Below are positions 11,841 to 24,800 of a stretch of 64,000 nt of DNA, piece after piece. Source of the stretch: Chlorokybus atmophyticus (taxonomy: Eukaryota > Streptophyta > Chlorokybophyceae > Chlorokybales > Chlorokybaceae); the NCBI GenBank assembly GCA_009103225.1, contig RHPI01000008.1, positions 461,608 through 525,607 of the forward strand, read 5' to 3'. The stretch's first letter is position 1; each line of letters opens with the position of its first letter. Under the pieces are notes generated by a model that worked only from the letters and a program-made list of their open reading frames with translations, did not search any database and was not told the DNA's origin. The translations under genes and the position numbers were made by a program.

Positions 11841-14037
11841 GTGACCACAAGTGCGTGTGGATGTGTTCGTTCGTGCGCATGCGCAAGTATGTGCGCTTTG
11901 TGCTTGTGTCCATATACAATTGCCCTTGTGCGCACGCGTGTGTTGGCTTACTCTCTCGCGTTCTGTCCAGATGCAGTCCCCGCGTGAGTTCGCTTGCGTC
12001 TCTTGGCTCCGCAAGCACGGCGTGGTCATCCGCCGCAACCTCCCCGCGCAGACAAGACAGGCGCTGCGCGAGTGCTTCGAGCTCATCGACTCCGACGGAT
12101 CAGGTCTGCGCTCCTTGATCGTATCGTATCCTTGGTACATGGACACAACACTCCCACGGTTCCCGCATGTGTTGATGTTGTGTGTCGGGTGTGTGAACGA
12201 GCGACGCTGTGTGACAGGTGGGTTGGACGCGTCGGAGTTGCGCGTTGCGTTCTCGTTCTTCGGGATGGATCGCGACGAGTGCAAGGCCGCCGTGGACTAC
12301 GCCACCAACGGCAACAAGGACGCCACCATCAGGTACCACAAAGACTGAAGACTTGTTCTCTCTTCACCACTCTCTTCTGACGGACTGCTTAGTACATACA
12401 AAAAGCCTGAAAGACGTTGCAACACGTCTTATTCCATTGTTATGCCCACGCCCACGCCCACGCCCACGCACACGCACACATATACACACATGCGTGTAGG
12501 ATGGCAGAGTTCATCGAGCTCATGACCTCGCACCTCCACAACCGCGGGAGCGACACCGTCGATATCGTCAAGCTAGACTTCAAGGCAAGGACAAAGCAAC
12601 ACACACACGCACCTTGTTTCACCAAGAACCAGAAAATATATGTATCCAATTAACCCATCAACATGATCTCCCCTCTAACAGGTGTTGACGTCGGCGTACA
12701 GAAGGAGGCGCATGCTGGAAATCCTCGTAAAGAACCGCGCATACAACTACACAAACAACAACAACATCAACAATAACAACAGCAGCAGCAGCACCACCAC
12801 CACCAACAACAACACGACCACCACCACCAACAACAACGCGACGCGCGCGGCGTTGGACAGGACGTTCACCCGCCTCGCTCACCACGTGCAGATCGAAGCT
12901 CAAGTAGGATTACAACTCAAACTTATCAATCCAAAACCATTTACCAAGTGATGACAGATGTGTGTGTATCACTTTTAATTATGTGTTATCAGCATGCGCG
13001 TCGATTGGGGAGGCAGTCTTCCCTGGCGTATCAGAAAGACATGGAGAGCGACTACGTGAGTAGTATTGGTGTAGGGGCAAGGATACATGCGTATGTGCGT
13101 GTGCGTGTGCGCGTGCGTGTGCGTGTGTTCTTTGTCTTTGCAAGGGGTAGCACAACCATACCTGTAAAACTTGTTTGATTGTGTGGTGTGTGCAGGATTT
13201 GATGAGGAAGTGGCAGGCGAAGAGGGAGCGTAAGGCGGCGAAGCGGGCGCGCGTGGCGGCGATGCGCGCCGGGGAGGCGGAGCTGCAACGCATGACCGTC
13301 ATCGTGGAGTTTGAGAATGCTGAAGCCGACAACAACACCACCGAGGACAGCGGCAACAGCAACAATGGTGAGGACAACAGCGACGACGCGGTGCTCAGGG
13401 AGGAGCGCAGCCTTGTGGATGTGTGCAAGGACCTCGCAAAGGTACGAGCATGGTTGAGGCTGCATCATGACAATACTATGGTTCGCGTGAAAACACAAGT
13501 GTACACGTGTGTGATATACGCAGACGTTTGCAAAAGAGGAGATAGCCATTCGCCATGCGCAGATCAAAAGCCTCTCACAGTAAGCACCACACACCATCAC
13601 CATCAAAGGATAAACATGTACACACGCGCACTTGCATGCACGCACACGCACACGCACACGCACACGCACTCCAACCAAACAGCATTGACAGCGACCACAA
13701 CAACCACAACCACCACCCCAATGCCAGGTGCGCGCGTGCTCAGAGCCGCGGCATCCACTCCCTCCGTCGCTCCCTCTCTTCCACCCTCCGCGACTTCCCC
13801 GAGTTCGACTACCACTCCCCTTCCCTCCGCTCCCTCACCTCCATGACTTCTCTCAATAACGCCTCCACCGCTTCGCTCGACACGTTGGACGCGGCGCAGC
13901 GCGACAGGCTGCACGCGAGTTCCCCTGAGATCGCGGCGACGTGGCTGCAGAAACGGATCGTGGAGGGCGCGCCGGACGACATGCTGCACCTGCCGATCAT
14001 TAGGTGCAGGAGCGAGATGTCGTGGCATAGGATGTAG
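11500..14037 (+). CDS. EF-hand calcium-binding protein with charged and Asn/Thr-rich regions
   Basis: Nine exons join in phase to 455 residues: 11500-11637, 11971-12103, 12218-12332, 12500-12584, 12682-12903, 12993-13055, 13196-13441, 13524-13579 and 13728-14037. A canonical EF-hand loop, DSDGSGGLDASE, spans intron 2 at about residues 83-94, with acids at 1 and 3, Gly at 6, Leu at 8 and Glu at 12. A second, degenerate loop (NGNKDATIRMAE) follows, giving the usual pair; the first should bind Ca2+ and the second less surely. Downstream are an Asn/Thr/Ser homopolymer region (exon 5), a basic helix (MRKWQAKRERKAAKRARVAA, exon 7), an acidic-Asn stretch, and a Ser-rich tail. Intron 4 starts with GC (AAG|GCAAGG), a GC-AG intron. 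The N-terminus is Ser/Arg-rich and could be a targeting peptide. I do not recognise the family beyond the EF hands. Confidence 0.83.
11792..11838. repeat. (CT)n microsatellite
   Basis: About 47 bp of perfect CT dinucleotide in intron 1 of the EF-hand gene, preceded by a GAGT/GAGC tetranucleotide run at about 11715-11774. Confidence 0.97.
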
Positions 14038-14958
14038 GGGTGAAGGGGTGGGGTGGGGCGGATGGGGATTGTTTGTGTATACATGGTGGAAGGAAGGAGT
14101 GTCTGTGTATAGTTCAGCGTTGTGTTGGTGGGCTGCCTGTGCATTGTGGTTGTGTCGCAAGTTGGCTGCGCCATCGTTACTGATGCAACGAGAGCACTCC
14201 TGGGGCTTTTCCCTCTTCGTTGGCTGCTCCCTCCACGCGCATGTTCGACAGCGGCACTGAGGTGGCGCAACTATGCATAAGAGCGTGTGCACAGGTGCAC
14301 GCGGTTCGCGTGCACAGGTGCACGCGCTCTTATGCATAGTTGCGCGACGTGTAGAATATATGCAATGCTGTGCATGTGACTCACCATTGCACGGCCCATG
14401 TGACATACGCAAGCACAAGCACAGTCCAACATGGCAGCAACTTGTTTCACCACCGGGCTGCCTATACGACCTAGGTAGCTAGCTTCGCTATTGCCCTTGC
14501 CCCGTTAGTCAGCATGCATGCTTACCTGTACACAAGGCGTTGTGTGCACGTGTGTGACAAGCTTGCAGCCAGTCACAAGTCAAGGCCTCAACCTGCCTTG
14601 TCGTATCCTGGGCTTACCACAGCAGTAGTCTGTAGCTACATCAGATCACAAGGTAGGTACATGTATCGTGGGTACATGCAGGGCTTGTGTATACATTTCT
14701 TGATCACATTACTTGAAGCACTAACCTCAATCGTATGGCAGGACAGCCAAGTGCTGTTGCAATTGCACTGGTTGTTCATGAGCAATGTAAAGCTGTCCAC
14801 TGTCGCTCCCTTTTACACTATGTACATGTACACCCTCTACTTACAATATATACACCCGCTGTTTACATGACTTATGATAGCGTGGAAACACTCACCTGTT
14901 TCCAGCTGAATCACCTAACCAAACCTCTCAACTACACATATTTGTAAAAATTACACCC
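14038..14958. other. Intergenic region with a large fold-back
   Basis: Follows the EF-hand stop codon. No supported gene. It contains the 81-bp hairpin at 14265-14345, listed separately. Confidence 0.6.
14265..14345. repeat. 81-bp near-perfect inverted repeat (hairpin)
   Basis: Arms of 38 bp (14265-14302 and 14308-14345) pair at 35 of 38 positions around a 5-nt centre. Each arm begins gcgcaactatgcataagagc and contains the self-complementary gtgcac twice. It is too long and regular to be chance. It has no flanking coding sequence and lies about 230 bp past the EF-hand stop codon. Confidence 0.95.
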
Positions 14959-15292
14959 TCACTCACATCGTTGCCTTTGCTTCCGCCGCCTGCGCTCTTT
15001 GCCCGTCGTCCCCCTCTCCTCGCCATCAAGTAGGACGGCCGCGGCGTACGCGCGGGCGCCGGCCCCGTGGGCGCTCAGCTCCGCCAGCAGCAGCTCCCAG
15101 GCGACGCGTGCAGCCTCCGCCGAGCGCAACAGCGACGAGTCGCCCAGGGGATGCGTCGCACACGGGAAGCTCGTGCATTGGGAGTTGCACACGCCCTGTC
15201 CGGAAGCTGTTGTCGGTGTTGTGGATGGTGGTGCTGTGATTGACTGCGTCGCAACAGTCGTGTATCCTTCAGATCCTTCTTCTTGCGACATG
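14959..15292 (-). CDS. Hypothetical ORF, 110 residues, basic C-terminus
   Basis: Single open frame from an ATG at 15292 (MSQEEGSEGYTT...) to a stop at 14959. It is GC-rich like true exons here, has a Thr/Ser/Pro-rich first third, then an Ala/Leu helix-like segment (EAARVAWELLLAELSAHG) and a strongly basic tail (KERRRRKQRQR) that resembles a nuclear-localisation signal. I find no family match. The frame stays open upstream of the ATG, so it could be the last exon of a larger gene. Treat it as tentative. Confidence 0.35.
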
Positions 15293-16381
15293 TGACCGGC
15301 GCTTATTGCGTCTCTGCTCACAATAGCATGAGTCATTACAACTGCGTGTTGTGCATGTTGTGGTTGATAGAGCGAATGAGGCAACACATGCGACAGGGGC
15401 TTACATGGCGGCATCCCGACATATGTTGCGAGCAGTCAGCTTGCCGCACGCAGCGGCTTGAACGCTGTCCAGCACTTGTTGTGGTTCAGAGGCACCGGCG
15501 CGCACGACTTCGTAAACTGCGAAGTGCTCTTGTCACAACAATTTGGGAACTGGCAAACGTCAGTGGCAAGCACTAACTCAGCGGCTCACATGCATTGGCA
15601 ATCCAAGGACGTTGCTGTGAAGGAAAGCGTCTCAGAAACGCCCGACCACTAGCCCCAGCTTTGCTCTTGCGTTTGCTAACAGAGGTTCTGTTTGGAACCC
15701 AACAGAGATGAGGGAACGCTGCAAAACAGAGCGATACACACATCCAACTAAATGACGCACAAAGCACATAGCGATGGTCTCCAATACATTGGCGCCACAT
15801 GAGCCAGTGCACCTGCGCTCTGTGTGCACGCTGAGTTGGACAGCTAGCTGAGGGACATCAACATCGTGTTGGTGGTTGAAACGAGTTTGTGCTGCGACGG
15901 GTTCATTGTGTTGTGCGACGCCGACCTCACGTGCGCGCAGCAACCAGTACAGCATGTGTTCGGGGGTTATGGCGCCGTCTATGTTGCACGCTCTGTGGGT
16001 TTGAGTTGCGCCTCGGGAACGCTGACTGAGGTACACCTGACTGCATGAAGTGCTGTTTGAGAGAGCAACTAACTTGTATGGGTGCACCTGCACCGTATAA
16101 TGTTATCAACCAACCTTGCTCTCTGGAAGAAAGCATTGAGCCCTGCTTTGCACGCGCGCCGGAGCGTGACCGCAAACTGCAAAGGTGGCACACAACAGAT
16201 TGCCTCAACATAGCGCTTTGTCATATGACTTCAGCAAACAGCGGCACTGTCTATCATCATGTCCATGCCATACCGCAGGGTGCAGGCAAAGTTTGCGCCG
16301 GCAGGCCGGAGCAGCCAGGAAGCTCACGAGCCTGCGTTCGGGTTGCTCCTACATATTACCAGCATGATTGAGAAAAGCTCT
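15293..16381. other. Intergenic region, no supported gene
   Basis: About 1.1 kb between the 14.96-kb ORF and the Nudix gene. Small ORFs on both strands lack motifs. The part next to the Nudix gene (16200-16381) may hold an extra 3' exon: a minus-strand frame there reads ANFACTLRYGMDMM, but I could not connect it in phase. Confidence 0.5.
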
Positions 16382-17708
16382 TTACACAAGTTCAGGGCCC
16401 AGCGCGGAAGCTACCTCGATCGCGTGCAGCAGGCGGTTGGCATTGACCCACGCGAAAGCAACTTTCTCCGCCCCCAACACCGTCTTAGCCACCTTGTTCT
16501 CCTGTTTGTACATGTTGATGAGATTTCATTGTGTGCACAAGTGAGAGCAAAAGTCCACAGAACTGTAGCAGACTTGTTTGAGTCTTACATCGTGCTGACC
16601 TGTGTGGCGAGGTTGAACATGAGTGCGTCGACAGGTACGACGCGCGCAACATACATGCAGTACACGCCTCCTTTAGCGATGGTAGACTCGACGCAAAGGA
16701 TGTCATCTCGCGCGTCCGCCTCGGCCAGCCTGCTTGTCATGGCTGCGGTAGAGAGCGCGACAGAGGCAGCGTCCACGCCAATGCCACCAAAGAGCCCGAG
16801 CGTCTCTTCGCTGAACTCCCGCGCAGCCGTTGCACATGACAGACCGTTGTCGATTGCCTCCCTCTTGCCGCCGAAGTCGCTCCATCGACGAACAAAGGTC
16901 CCGCACACCGGACCGCTGCACACCTCAGCACCCAGCAGAACAGCCACCTCGCCTGAGGACAGGATACAGTAAGTCTTCATGCATTGGTAGACACGCATTG
17001 CTGAGCAGCAACGGTAGGCAGGAGACAGCCCTACTCCTGCTCTGCATACAGACTCTGTGTGACCATTGCGCGAAGAGACAATCTGACAGGAGCAACAGCA
17101 GAGGTCGAAAGTAGTTGCCAAGCTGGTGAGCTGTACTGTGTGACGCTAAGTGGCCAGCTTAGCATCACACAGTAGCATGATGGTCAAGTAACGAACAAGC
17201 ACCATCAGCAGTTTGGGTGGCTGCATTGGTAGGTTCATGGGGACCAAGCATACGGGTGATTGCAAGCCAGCCACATACGAAGAAGTGTATATTGTTGCGA
17301 AATGAAGCTGACGGTACGCGTTGGTACAACTGACGCACGCTGCAGGCTTCAATTTAGCTGAGTACCAGTTGCAAGCTGTGCTACTTGGCGTGGCGAACAG
17401 CAAGTATTCTTGCGACCAAGACGTAGGCGGAGAAACCAAGGGCAGGCTGCCTACCTTGCATGCACATGTTGAAGCCCCAAAGCACACAATGCGTGCCCAA
17501 AATCATAAAGAAAAGGAACAGAAAGCCCATGCTGCAGTTCTTGCCTACCAGCCTCACCTGAAGCTAAGACAGCGTAAGGCAGCACGCCCGCCGCCCTGTA
17601 ACTCGCAGCCGGAGAGGCTCCGAGACACGTTAGCGGCGGAGGCGGCGCCGTGGGCATGCGCGGCGGCGAGCCCATAGCGCTTCCGCCACCCGGCCCGTGG
17701 GCTGCCAC
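16382..17708 (-). CDS. Nudix-family hydrolase
   Basis: Three minus-strand exons (17708-17558, 16952-16600 and 16501-16382) join in phase to 207 residues. Nudix enzymes hydrolyse nucleoside diphosphates linked to another moiety. The N-terminal strand reads SYRAAGVLPYAVLASGEVAV, followed by the Nudix box region: WSDFGGKREAID, then TAAREFSEETLGLFGG. This contains the REUxEE helix core, with the box Glu residues present. The last Gly of the consensus GX5EX7REUXEEXGU is displaced by one (EETLG), as in a plant/protist subgroup with the DFGGKRE signature. The first ~45 residues are Pro/Ala-rich. The substrate cannot be predicted. The 3' end is uncertain: the frame stops at 16382, but donor-like sites near there allow one more exon. 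It is divergent from pPLA-I. Confidence 0.82.
17134..17174. repeat. Short hairpin in a Nudix intron
   Basis: Arms 17134-17150 and 17158-17174 pair at 16 of 17 positions with a 7-nt loop. It lies inside the first intron of the Nudix gene. Confidence 0.85.
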
Positions 17709-18822
17709 GTGGCAAGCTCTTTAGCTGCAAGAAAAGCCCACATGGATGGAAGCTTGCATGGTCTACTAGTCCTTCCGCTATTCTCCACACAGTATCTTCC
17801 GGAAGACAAGGTGCTTGATTGCTGGACATTCCGGACCGTCAAGTTGGGAGCCTGCGGGCTGTACGTGGTATATGGCTGCATTGCCAACGTGCGCATGCTT
17901 GCTTGCTTGACACCTTCGCTTGAATGCTTACGTGCTTGGCAGGTTGCTAGCTTGGTTGTAGATGCTGTACAATTGCTTGCTTGCTAGTTCGCTTGCCGAA
18001 GCTTGCTGGCTGACTTGCTTGCCTACTTGAATGCTAAACAGCTACTTGCTCGACTGACTGGCACCAAGCAGCTTGCGTTATTGTGTAGCTGCCTGCGTAC
18101 TTGCTTGATTGATGCTTGCTTAGCTTAGCTTGACTGCGTTTTGCTGTTGAATGGTTGCTGGCCTGTTGCGGCGGCGGTGTGTCCGTGCGCGTGCCACCTG
18201 GCCGAAGCAAACGTGGAAGAGGCGAGGGTGGTGGCGTGGCTGCGAGGGTGAAAAAGCTGGAGTGGCGTGCTGCTGTCGTACACACATGCAGCAGGCGAGA
18301 TTGCCCCCTCAACCTCTGTAGTGTGCCTTGCCAGTTTCTGGTGCTTTGCATTATGGTTTAATTTCGCGTCCCTGATTGCTTAACGTGTTTACAGACGCCT
18401 TGACGTGAGGATGATTGGTTGTTGGCATGCACTTCTGTCTGCTTGATACGTCGTGAAGAAATCCACCTAACAGCACTGTATGATGCTTCTGGTTGAGTAC
18501 AGAAGAAGAACTAGATCTCCGTTTTCTGTGTGCTGTCCCCTTGCTGTGAGCTTAAAGCTTGCACGACAGGGTGACTGATAGCCATGCGTGCAATTGAGGT
18601 TGACGTGGTTACTTGTGTAACCCAGCAGGCGTTGGCTGTGGCTGTGTAACGTCCTGTGTCGATGGCGAAGGGCGAGCGCAGTTCCATGCGGCAACGTGCA
18701 ACATGCAATTCAGCCATGCGGCATGCGGAGTGCTTGATTGTGTCGTTTGAAAGCGCCCAACTACCTGTTAGTTGACATAAGGTTGGGGAGGCAGCAGCAG
18801 CCCAGCCTAAGACGAGGATAAG
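17709..18822. other. Divergent intergenic region, Nudix and pPLA-I promoters
   Basis: About 1.1 kb. From about 17890 to 18130 it is a degenerate run of TTGC/GCTT repeats (tgcttgcttg-type). ORFs here are short and motif-free. Confidence 0.55.
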
Positions 18823-21800
18823 ATGTCACTATCACAGGTAAGTAGTGAAAGAGTCTTTACAATTCAGTATCATCCGCATCACATGGACAGTACGCATCAC
18901 ACAAGGCGATGGTATTGTTATGGATATACAAGTTGCTTGCACAAAACGTCAAGCTACTGCAACGATAGCAGCTTGTTATAAAATGCAGGCAGTCAATGCA
19001 GCTCTTGGTGGTTGGACTCGCCGGCCGGACACATTCAAGCTGCGGCTGGTATATGCCATCAGGCGCGACAACGATGGAGGCAGTAGCCCAACAGCGCAAG
19101 CAAAAGCGCAGTTTGAGATTGAATGGCAGCCGTATGAAAGCGTATCCACTGTCATGCTGCGACTTGCTGCCAAGCGGTCCACCATTCTGCCTGCTCTTCT
19201 AGCCTCAGAGGTCAGCCAGTAATCGAGTATCGCAACTGTTTTGACAACTGCATGGCGTGTTTTCTTTTGCAAGGTAACCACATGCGCTTGGCAGTGTCCT
19301 AATTTTTTTTGCATGCAGCGGCGAGTAGTTGTACAGCTTCAAACCCAACAGGATGGCAGTGTCGTGGTGGTTGCTGAGATGGAGCCACTGACTGCAGATC
19401 TGGTGGATGTTTCACTTCAGCGGGCTGCGGGCGCCACGGTCAGTTCTGTGGCCGATATGTGTTGGTGTAGATGCTGGGGCTTGTGATGGACTTAAATCCT
19501 GCAATAGCCATCATATAATCACGTGTGTTATTGTCTATCACAGCGCACAGTATCACTATGGGACGAGCCCGGGACCCTGTCCTCCATGTTTGAAGACACT
19601 GCATTGGAGGTAAGTCAAACCTAATGTCCTAGATAGATTACAAACCTCTTGAGACTTCTAAAAGGCGTTGACACAAGTTGCTTGCATGCCTGAGCCATTC
19701 GTGCATGTTGTGTAGACTGTGCGGAGAGTTGTACTCGCGGAAGGTGTTGCGCGATTTTGGTCTGATCGCGCCATGGTGTGGCAGTCGCTGAAAAGCTTGA
19801 ATCTCGCGTCTTGCAACTTGGCAGTGAGTTCAAATTTGGCATAGCATGTGTTTGCGTATGTGCGCATAGGCATGCATGTGTTGCTGCAAGCCGCCACTCG
19901 ACGGCAGACTGAACTGGTTCGCAGGTTTTGCCTGTGGAGGTTGGAAGCCTTCCCGCTCTGCAGACATTGGTACTTGAAAACAATAAGCTGACAGCCTTGC
20001 CGGCAGAGTTAGGCCAGCTGTCAAACTTGGAGAACCTGAGCGTGGATCACAACTTGCTCGCGACTGTGCCCAATGAGCTGAGGCACTGCGCTCGCTTAAA
20101 GATGTTGTCATTTGAGGACAACAAGCTCGTCACTCCTCTCCTGGACTTAAGGTCAGATTTTGCAGCTACACTAGACTTGCCTTGCGTTGTTGAATTGGTA
20201 GTTGAAAATTAATGTTCTCTAGGGCAATGACAAACTTGCACACGCTTCGACTGGTCATGAACCCGCTCGAGTACGTGCCAGAGATTGTGCCCTGTTTGCA
20301 GCTGCGGCACTTCACGCTTGCCAATGTGCGCATAAGCGGGGACGCCGCCATGAACCAAGTTAGCGTCACGCTGGATGACGCCGCCACAGCTGCAGCCGGC
20401 CTAACTTCCTCTATATTCACGTATGTGATGCGCGGTAGCGCATTGCGGATCAGCTTGCATTAGATGATAGTTGCAAACCTGCCAATGCCTTGCAGGCTGT
20501 ATGCACGGCACAATTGAGTATGTGCAGGTACACAAAGGCTCAGAAGTGGTCTTTGTTCTTCTCCATGATATTTCGATCATCTTGTTGCCAACACCCTTTG
20601 GTAGCCACGGCAATCACGATGGTGGCAGAAGACCGTGCCAGTTGTGCGGCTATAGTAGCACAGCCTGGAGCGGTCCAACGGCTGGTGTCAATGGCTCTTA
20701 GCGATAACCTCCACGTTGTGAACCAGGCTTGCACAACCCTCACGCATCTTGCTCAAGACCCAACGCTAGCGCGCAGGTGCGCACCTGTAGTGCAAAATTC
20801 TCCCTTGTGAAGCGTACTCTTTGCAGCAATTGCATCCTCTGTGATTGATTGTTTATCACTATGGGCGTCAAACCACTGACCCAAGTAGTAGTTATCATAT
20901 AGGGTTCCCCAGTACAGTAATTGTACTCGTGCAGGCTGGTGGATGATGGCGCATTGTCGTTGGCCCAATCTTTGATCAAGTCAGAGAACGAGCGCACACA
21001 GGTTGCTTCTGTAAAACCGGGTTGTACACGTGTGACTTCATGTGTAGTGCCAGACTGCGTCTAACTCTCGTCGTCCACAGGTTAACGCTCTGCGGGTGAT
21101 CTCCAGTCTTTCAGTGGCGTCCGATGACATGAGCGGCATGCTGCTCACTGAGGGGGTGATGCAACGTCTACAGAAGCTGTGCACCGTTGATTGCTTGGGT
21201 GTACGCAGACACGCCCTCACTGCCCTCGGCAACTTTGCCTTCAGGTATTGCGTGTACAATTACAGGTCCTTGGCAGCATCCTGCTAACACAACCGGAGAT
21301 CATGGTGGTGTTCATGCGCAAACAACCTCCGCAAGGCGCGTATCAGCCTGCTGACTGTGGTGTCCTGTCCTCTATTTCGCAGCAATGAAAGCCGGCAGAC
21401 CATTCTGGAGCAACAGGGATTGAAGCGTGTGCTTGTCGAGCTCGCAACTGCAGACTCTCCAGAGGAAGAAAGCGGTTTAAAGCTGCAAAGTGTGGAACCG
21501 GATGTCCAAATGCAAACGCCAGCAGAGGAGAAGATTGGAGTGATCGCCGCAGCAAGAAGGGCGCTGGCTATACTTGGAGAGAATGACGCGCTGTGCCAAG
21601 CTGTAAGACCAAGGCGGATGCCGACACGAGGAGTGCGTGTCCTCTCCCTAGATGGTGGCGGCATGCGCGGTGCGTTTTGTATTTATAAGAACCAAAGCAG
21701 TCAGCTGTGTACCCTCAGCTGCATGCTCTCTGTGGAAGCGTTTTTCAACAGCTAACACAAAAGGTTGATTGCCGCTGTGTAGGGATGGCGACTGTTCAAA

Positions 21801-24800
21801 TGTTGCGACGCTTGGAAGAAGGTGCTCGTTGATTATGATGGATGGCGCTATTGTTGTGCTGTGTGCAATTTCGGCGATGATGATTGCTAGCTTTGAAAGA
21901 ACAGTGTCTGCAATCCTGCTGCAGGTACTGGCCGCAGAATATTTGAAATGTTTGACCTCATTTGCGGGACTTCAACGGGAGGCATCATGGCCACAGCAAT
22001 TGGCGTCCGTAGAATGACCCTTGACGAGTGTGAAGACTTGTACAAGTACGTGCTCGATGGAAGCTGTGCTTAACACTACATTGTTACGAGCACATTCTTC
22101 ATGCTGACTTGCACAGTTCAAGTTGCAAAGCGACTTACAACATTGCCTGTGTGATCATAGGCAACTTGGCAAGGAGGTCTTCAAAGAGCAGGTGAACAAG
22201 GAAGAGGCGACACATACCGTCTCTTGGAGAGAGCGCCTTGACTCTCTGTACAAAAGCGGCACTCAGGTGTGTTGTCATGTGACAGCGCCATTAGCTGATC
22301 AGTCATTGCATTCACCATCCGTTTTGTTCAGCTTTTTACATGACCATCTTTCACTGCCGAGCAGGGCTTTCGAGTAGTGGTTCACGGCTCCAAACACAAT
22401 GCTGCACATTTCGAAGAGCTGGTTCAGAATATATGCTCTGACTATCACATCGGCCGTCTGATTGACACAGCAATCCTTGACGGACCCAAGGTACGTGTCC
22501 AGCAAGTGGCTGCAAGCATACACAAGTGTACAAGCCCCGTAGTATGCACCTCTGTAAGACAGGTTTTGTTGATTGAAACGCATATTAGGTTTGCGTGGTA
22601 TCAACAATTGTGAGTGTAACTCCGGCGCACCCGTTTGTCTTCCGCAACTACCAGCATCCTCCTGGCGCACCATCGTCGCGCCCATGGGATGCGTTGCAGA
22701 TTGTAGCTGGCAGCACTGGCAGCAATGCTGCCACAGGACAGAAGGACAACGTGCCAGATGACTCCAGGCCTTATGCTTACATGGGCAGCTGCAAGCACCT
22801 CGTCTGGCAAGCCATACGAGCATCATCTGCCGCCCCATATTATCTCGATGACTTTGCACTGGACAACAATCGATGGCAGGTAATGCTCCACCAGGCATTG
22901 TATTGTATACCTAGCCGTAATCCACTGTGACCTTGCTGCGCCTATTGAAGTGTGTTGCACACTGCATGTTTACAGGATGGTGCTATCACTGCAAACAACC
23001 CTGCAGTTGTTGCTATCAAGGAGGCGCGCACGTTGTGGCCGGACCTCCCGATTGAGTGTCTGGTGTCCGTTGGATCAGGAGTGGCACCTCCTAAAATCAG
23101 AGGGAAATCCTGGCGGTACATTGATACGGGCCAGGTCCATGCTTTGATACTTGTGTGCGCACAGTAATAACACGTATTGAAGTGTGGTATATTGCGCTTG
23201 TAAGCTCCCACACAGTCAGCTGATGTTACGCAATTGGTCTTTGTTGTGTTATCAGGTTTTAGTGGAAAGCGCCTGCTCCACTCACCGAACGGAAGAAGCT
23301 CTTGAGACTCTTCTACCTCTGTTACCAAACTTGTCCTACTACCGATTCAACCCTGTCGACGACAGGCAAGTGATGGTTTGTTCACTGGGCATCAGCGTGT
23401 GCATCACACTCTGATGCCTCCAAAAGACCTATCTGTCATGCTTTCTGCAGGTGTGAAATGGAGATGGATGATACGGATCCACGAAGCTGGGAGCGTCTGC
23501 AACAGGCTACCAAGGAGTATATTGAGCGCCTTGATAGCAAGTTCTCTGCCGCTTGCGTACAGCTTGTGGAGCCGTTCCACAGCTCAGCTGTCAAGGGCAA
23601 CAATGTTCTCACGCTCGGCAGCCGGTGCGCAGAACCCAACGTGCTTTGGCCTTATGTGCACAGCCAAGTGCTCAACATCCAATGTTGTCATTGCTTGGCA
23701 GGCGTGGCATGCTGCTGTTAACCGCTCCGCATGTTCTGATGCCGGAGAATGACGAGCTTGCTGCCCAGCTTCAAACTTTCTGCCAGCGGCATGCAGTTCC
23801 GTGGCAGCAAGTTGCATTGCCGCAAACAGTCGCTGCCTCTCGCCGTGCAAGCCGCGAAAACTCTGTTAGTCAGTCTCCTTCAACTCCACGGAGTGCTGCA
23901 GCTCATGTGAGTAATTTTTCTGTAAAATCCGTTAACATTATTTTATCTGTTCTACATCAAGTTGCAGGCAACACGCACACGCACACGCACACTCACACGC
24001 ACATTTGTATAAGGTCATTTAAAGTAAGTTTGCTTGTTTCTTCCCTTCGTTTAATCGTGATCGCAAGAAGTTGACCTTGCAGGGAAGTGCATCCCTCGGC
24101 ACTCCAGATGGCCCCACCAGCGTGTTGCCAGCAGCCACACTTTCGCCGCTGCGGCTGGGTGACGCATCACTCAATGCCAGCGCATCTACACAGGTATTGC
24201 TGCCAAGAACATGTACAAACAAGTGCTCGTCCACTACTTTCTCTGAATTTGCGCATATGTGTGCCCGTGTGTGGTGTCACAGTCATTGCCACAGCCACCT
24301 GACGTGGTCATGCACGTCTGTATAGAAAGGCAGCAGGCAAGCTGACAACACGCTCGCTGTCATGAACGATCTGTTGCAAGCACGGGGCGCAGATTCTGGT
24401 CTCCTGCATGTGCACGCTCACGGCACGTCAGCTGGACTGGTGCTGAGGTACGCAGTTCACCATCTCCCTTGATTGTGGAGTGCAATACATCAACTACGAT
24501 ATGGTACATAGCGTCTGTCACGTGCAGTTGGCGGACGGACATGGTGGCCATCCCTGAGCCTAGTGAAGCCGCAACAACTTTCTTAGCAGCGGCAGCAGAT
24601 GAAACTCCGTTTACCACAATGGCAGAGTTGTGCGACACTGCACCAGCCATAACCATCAGCGGCATACTGCATGTGTATGCTGGCAGACACACGCAGGTGA
24701 GCCTCGTCACGTGAAGCTGCTACTCCATCCTCCTCTGTTTACTGCTATTCCATCCTCCATGCACTGTGCTTTGCACTGGTGCTGGACTGCAAATCTGTTG

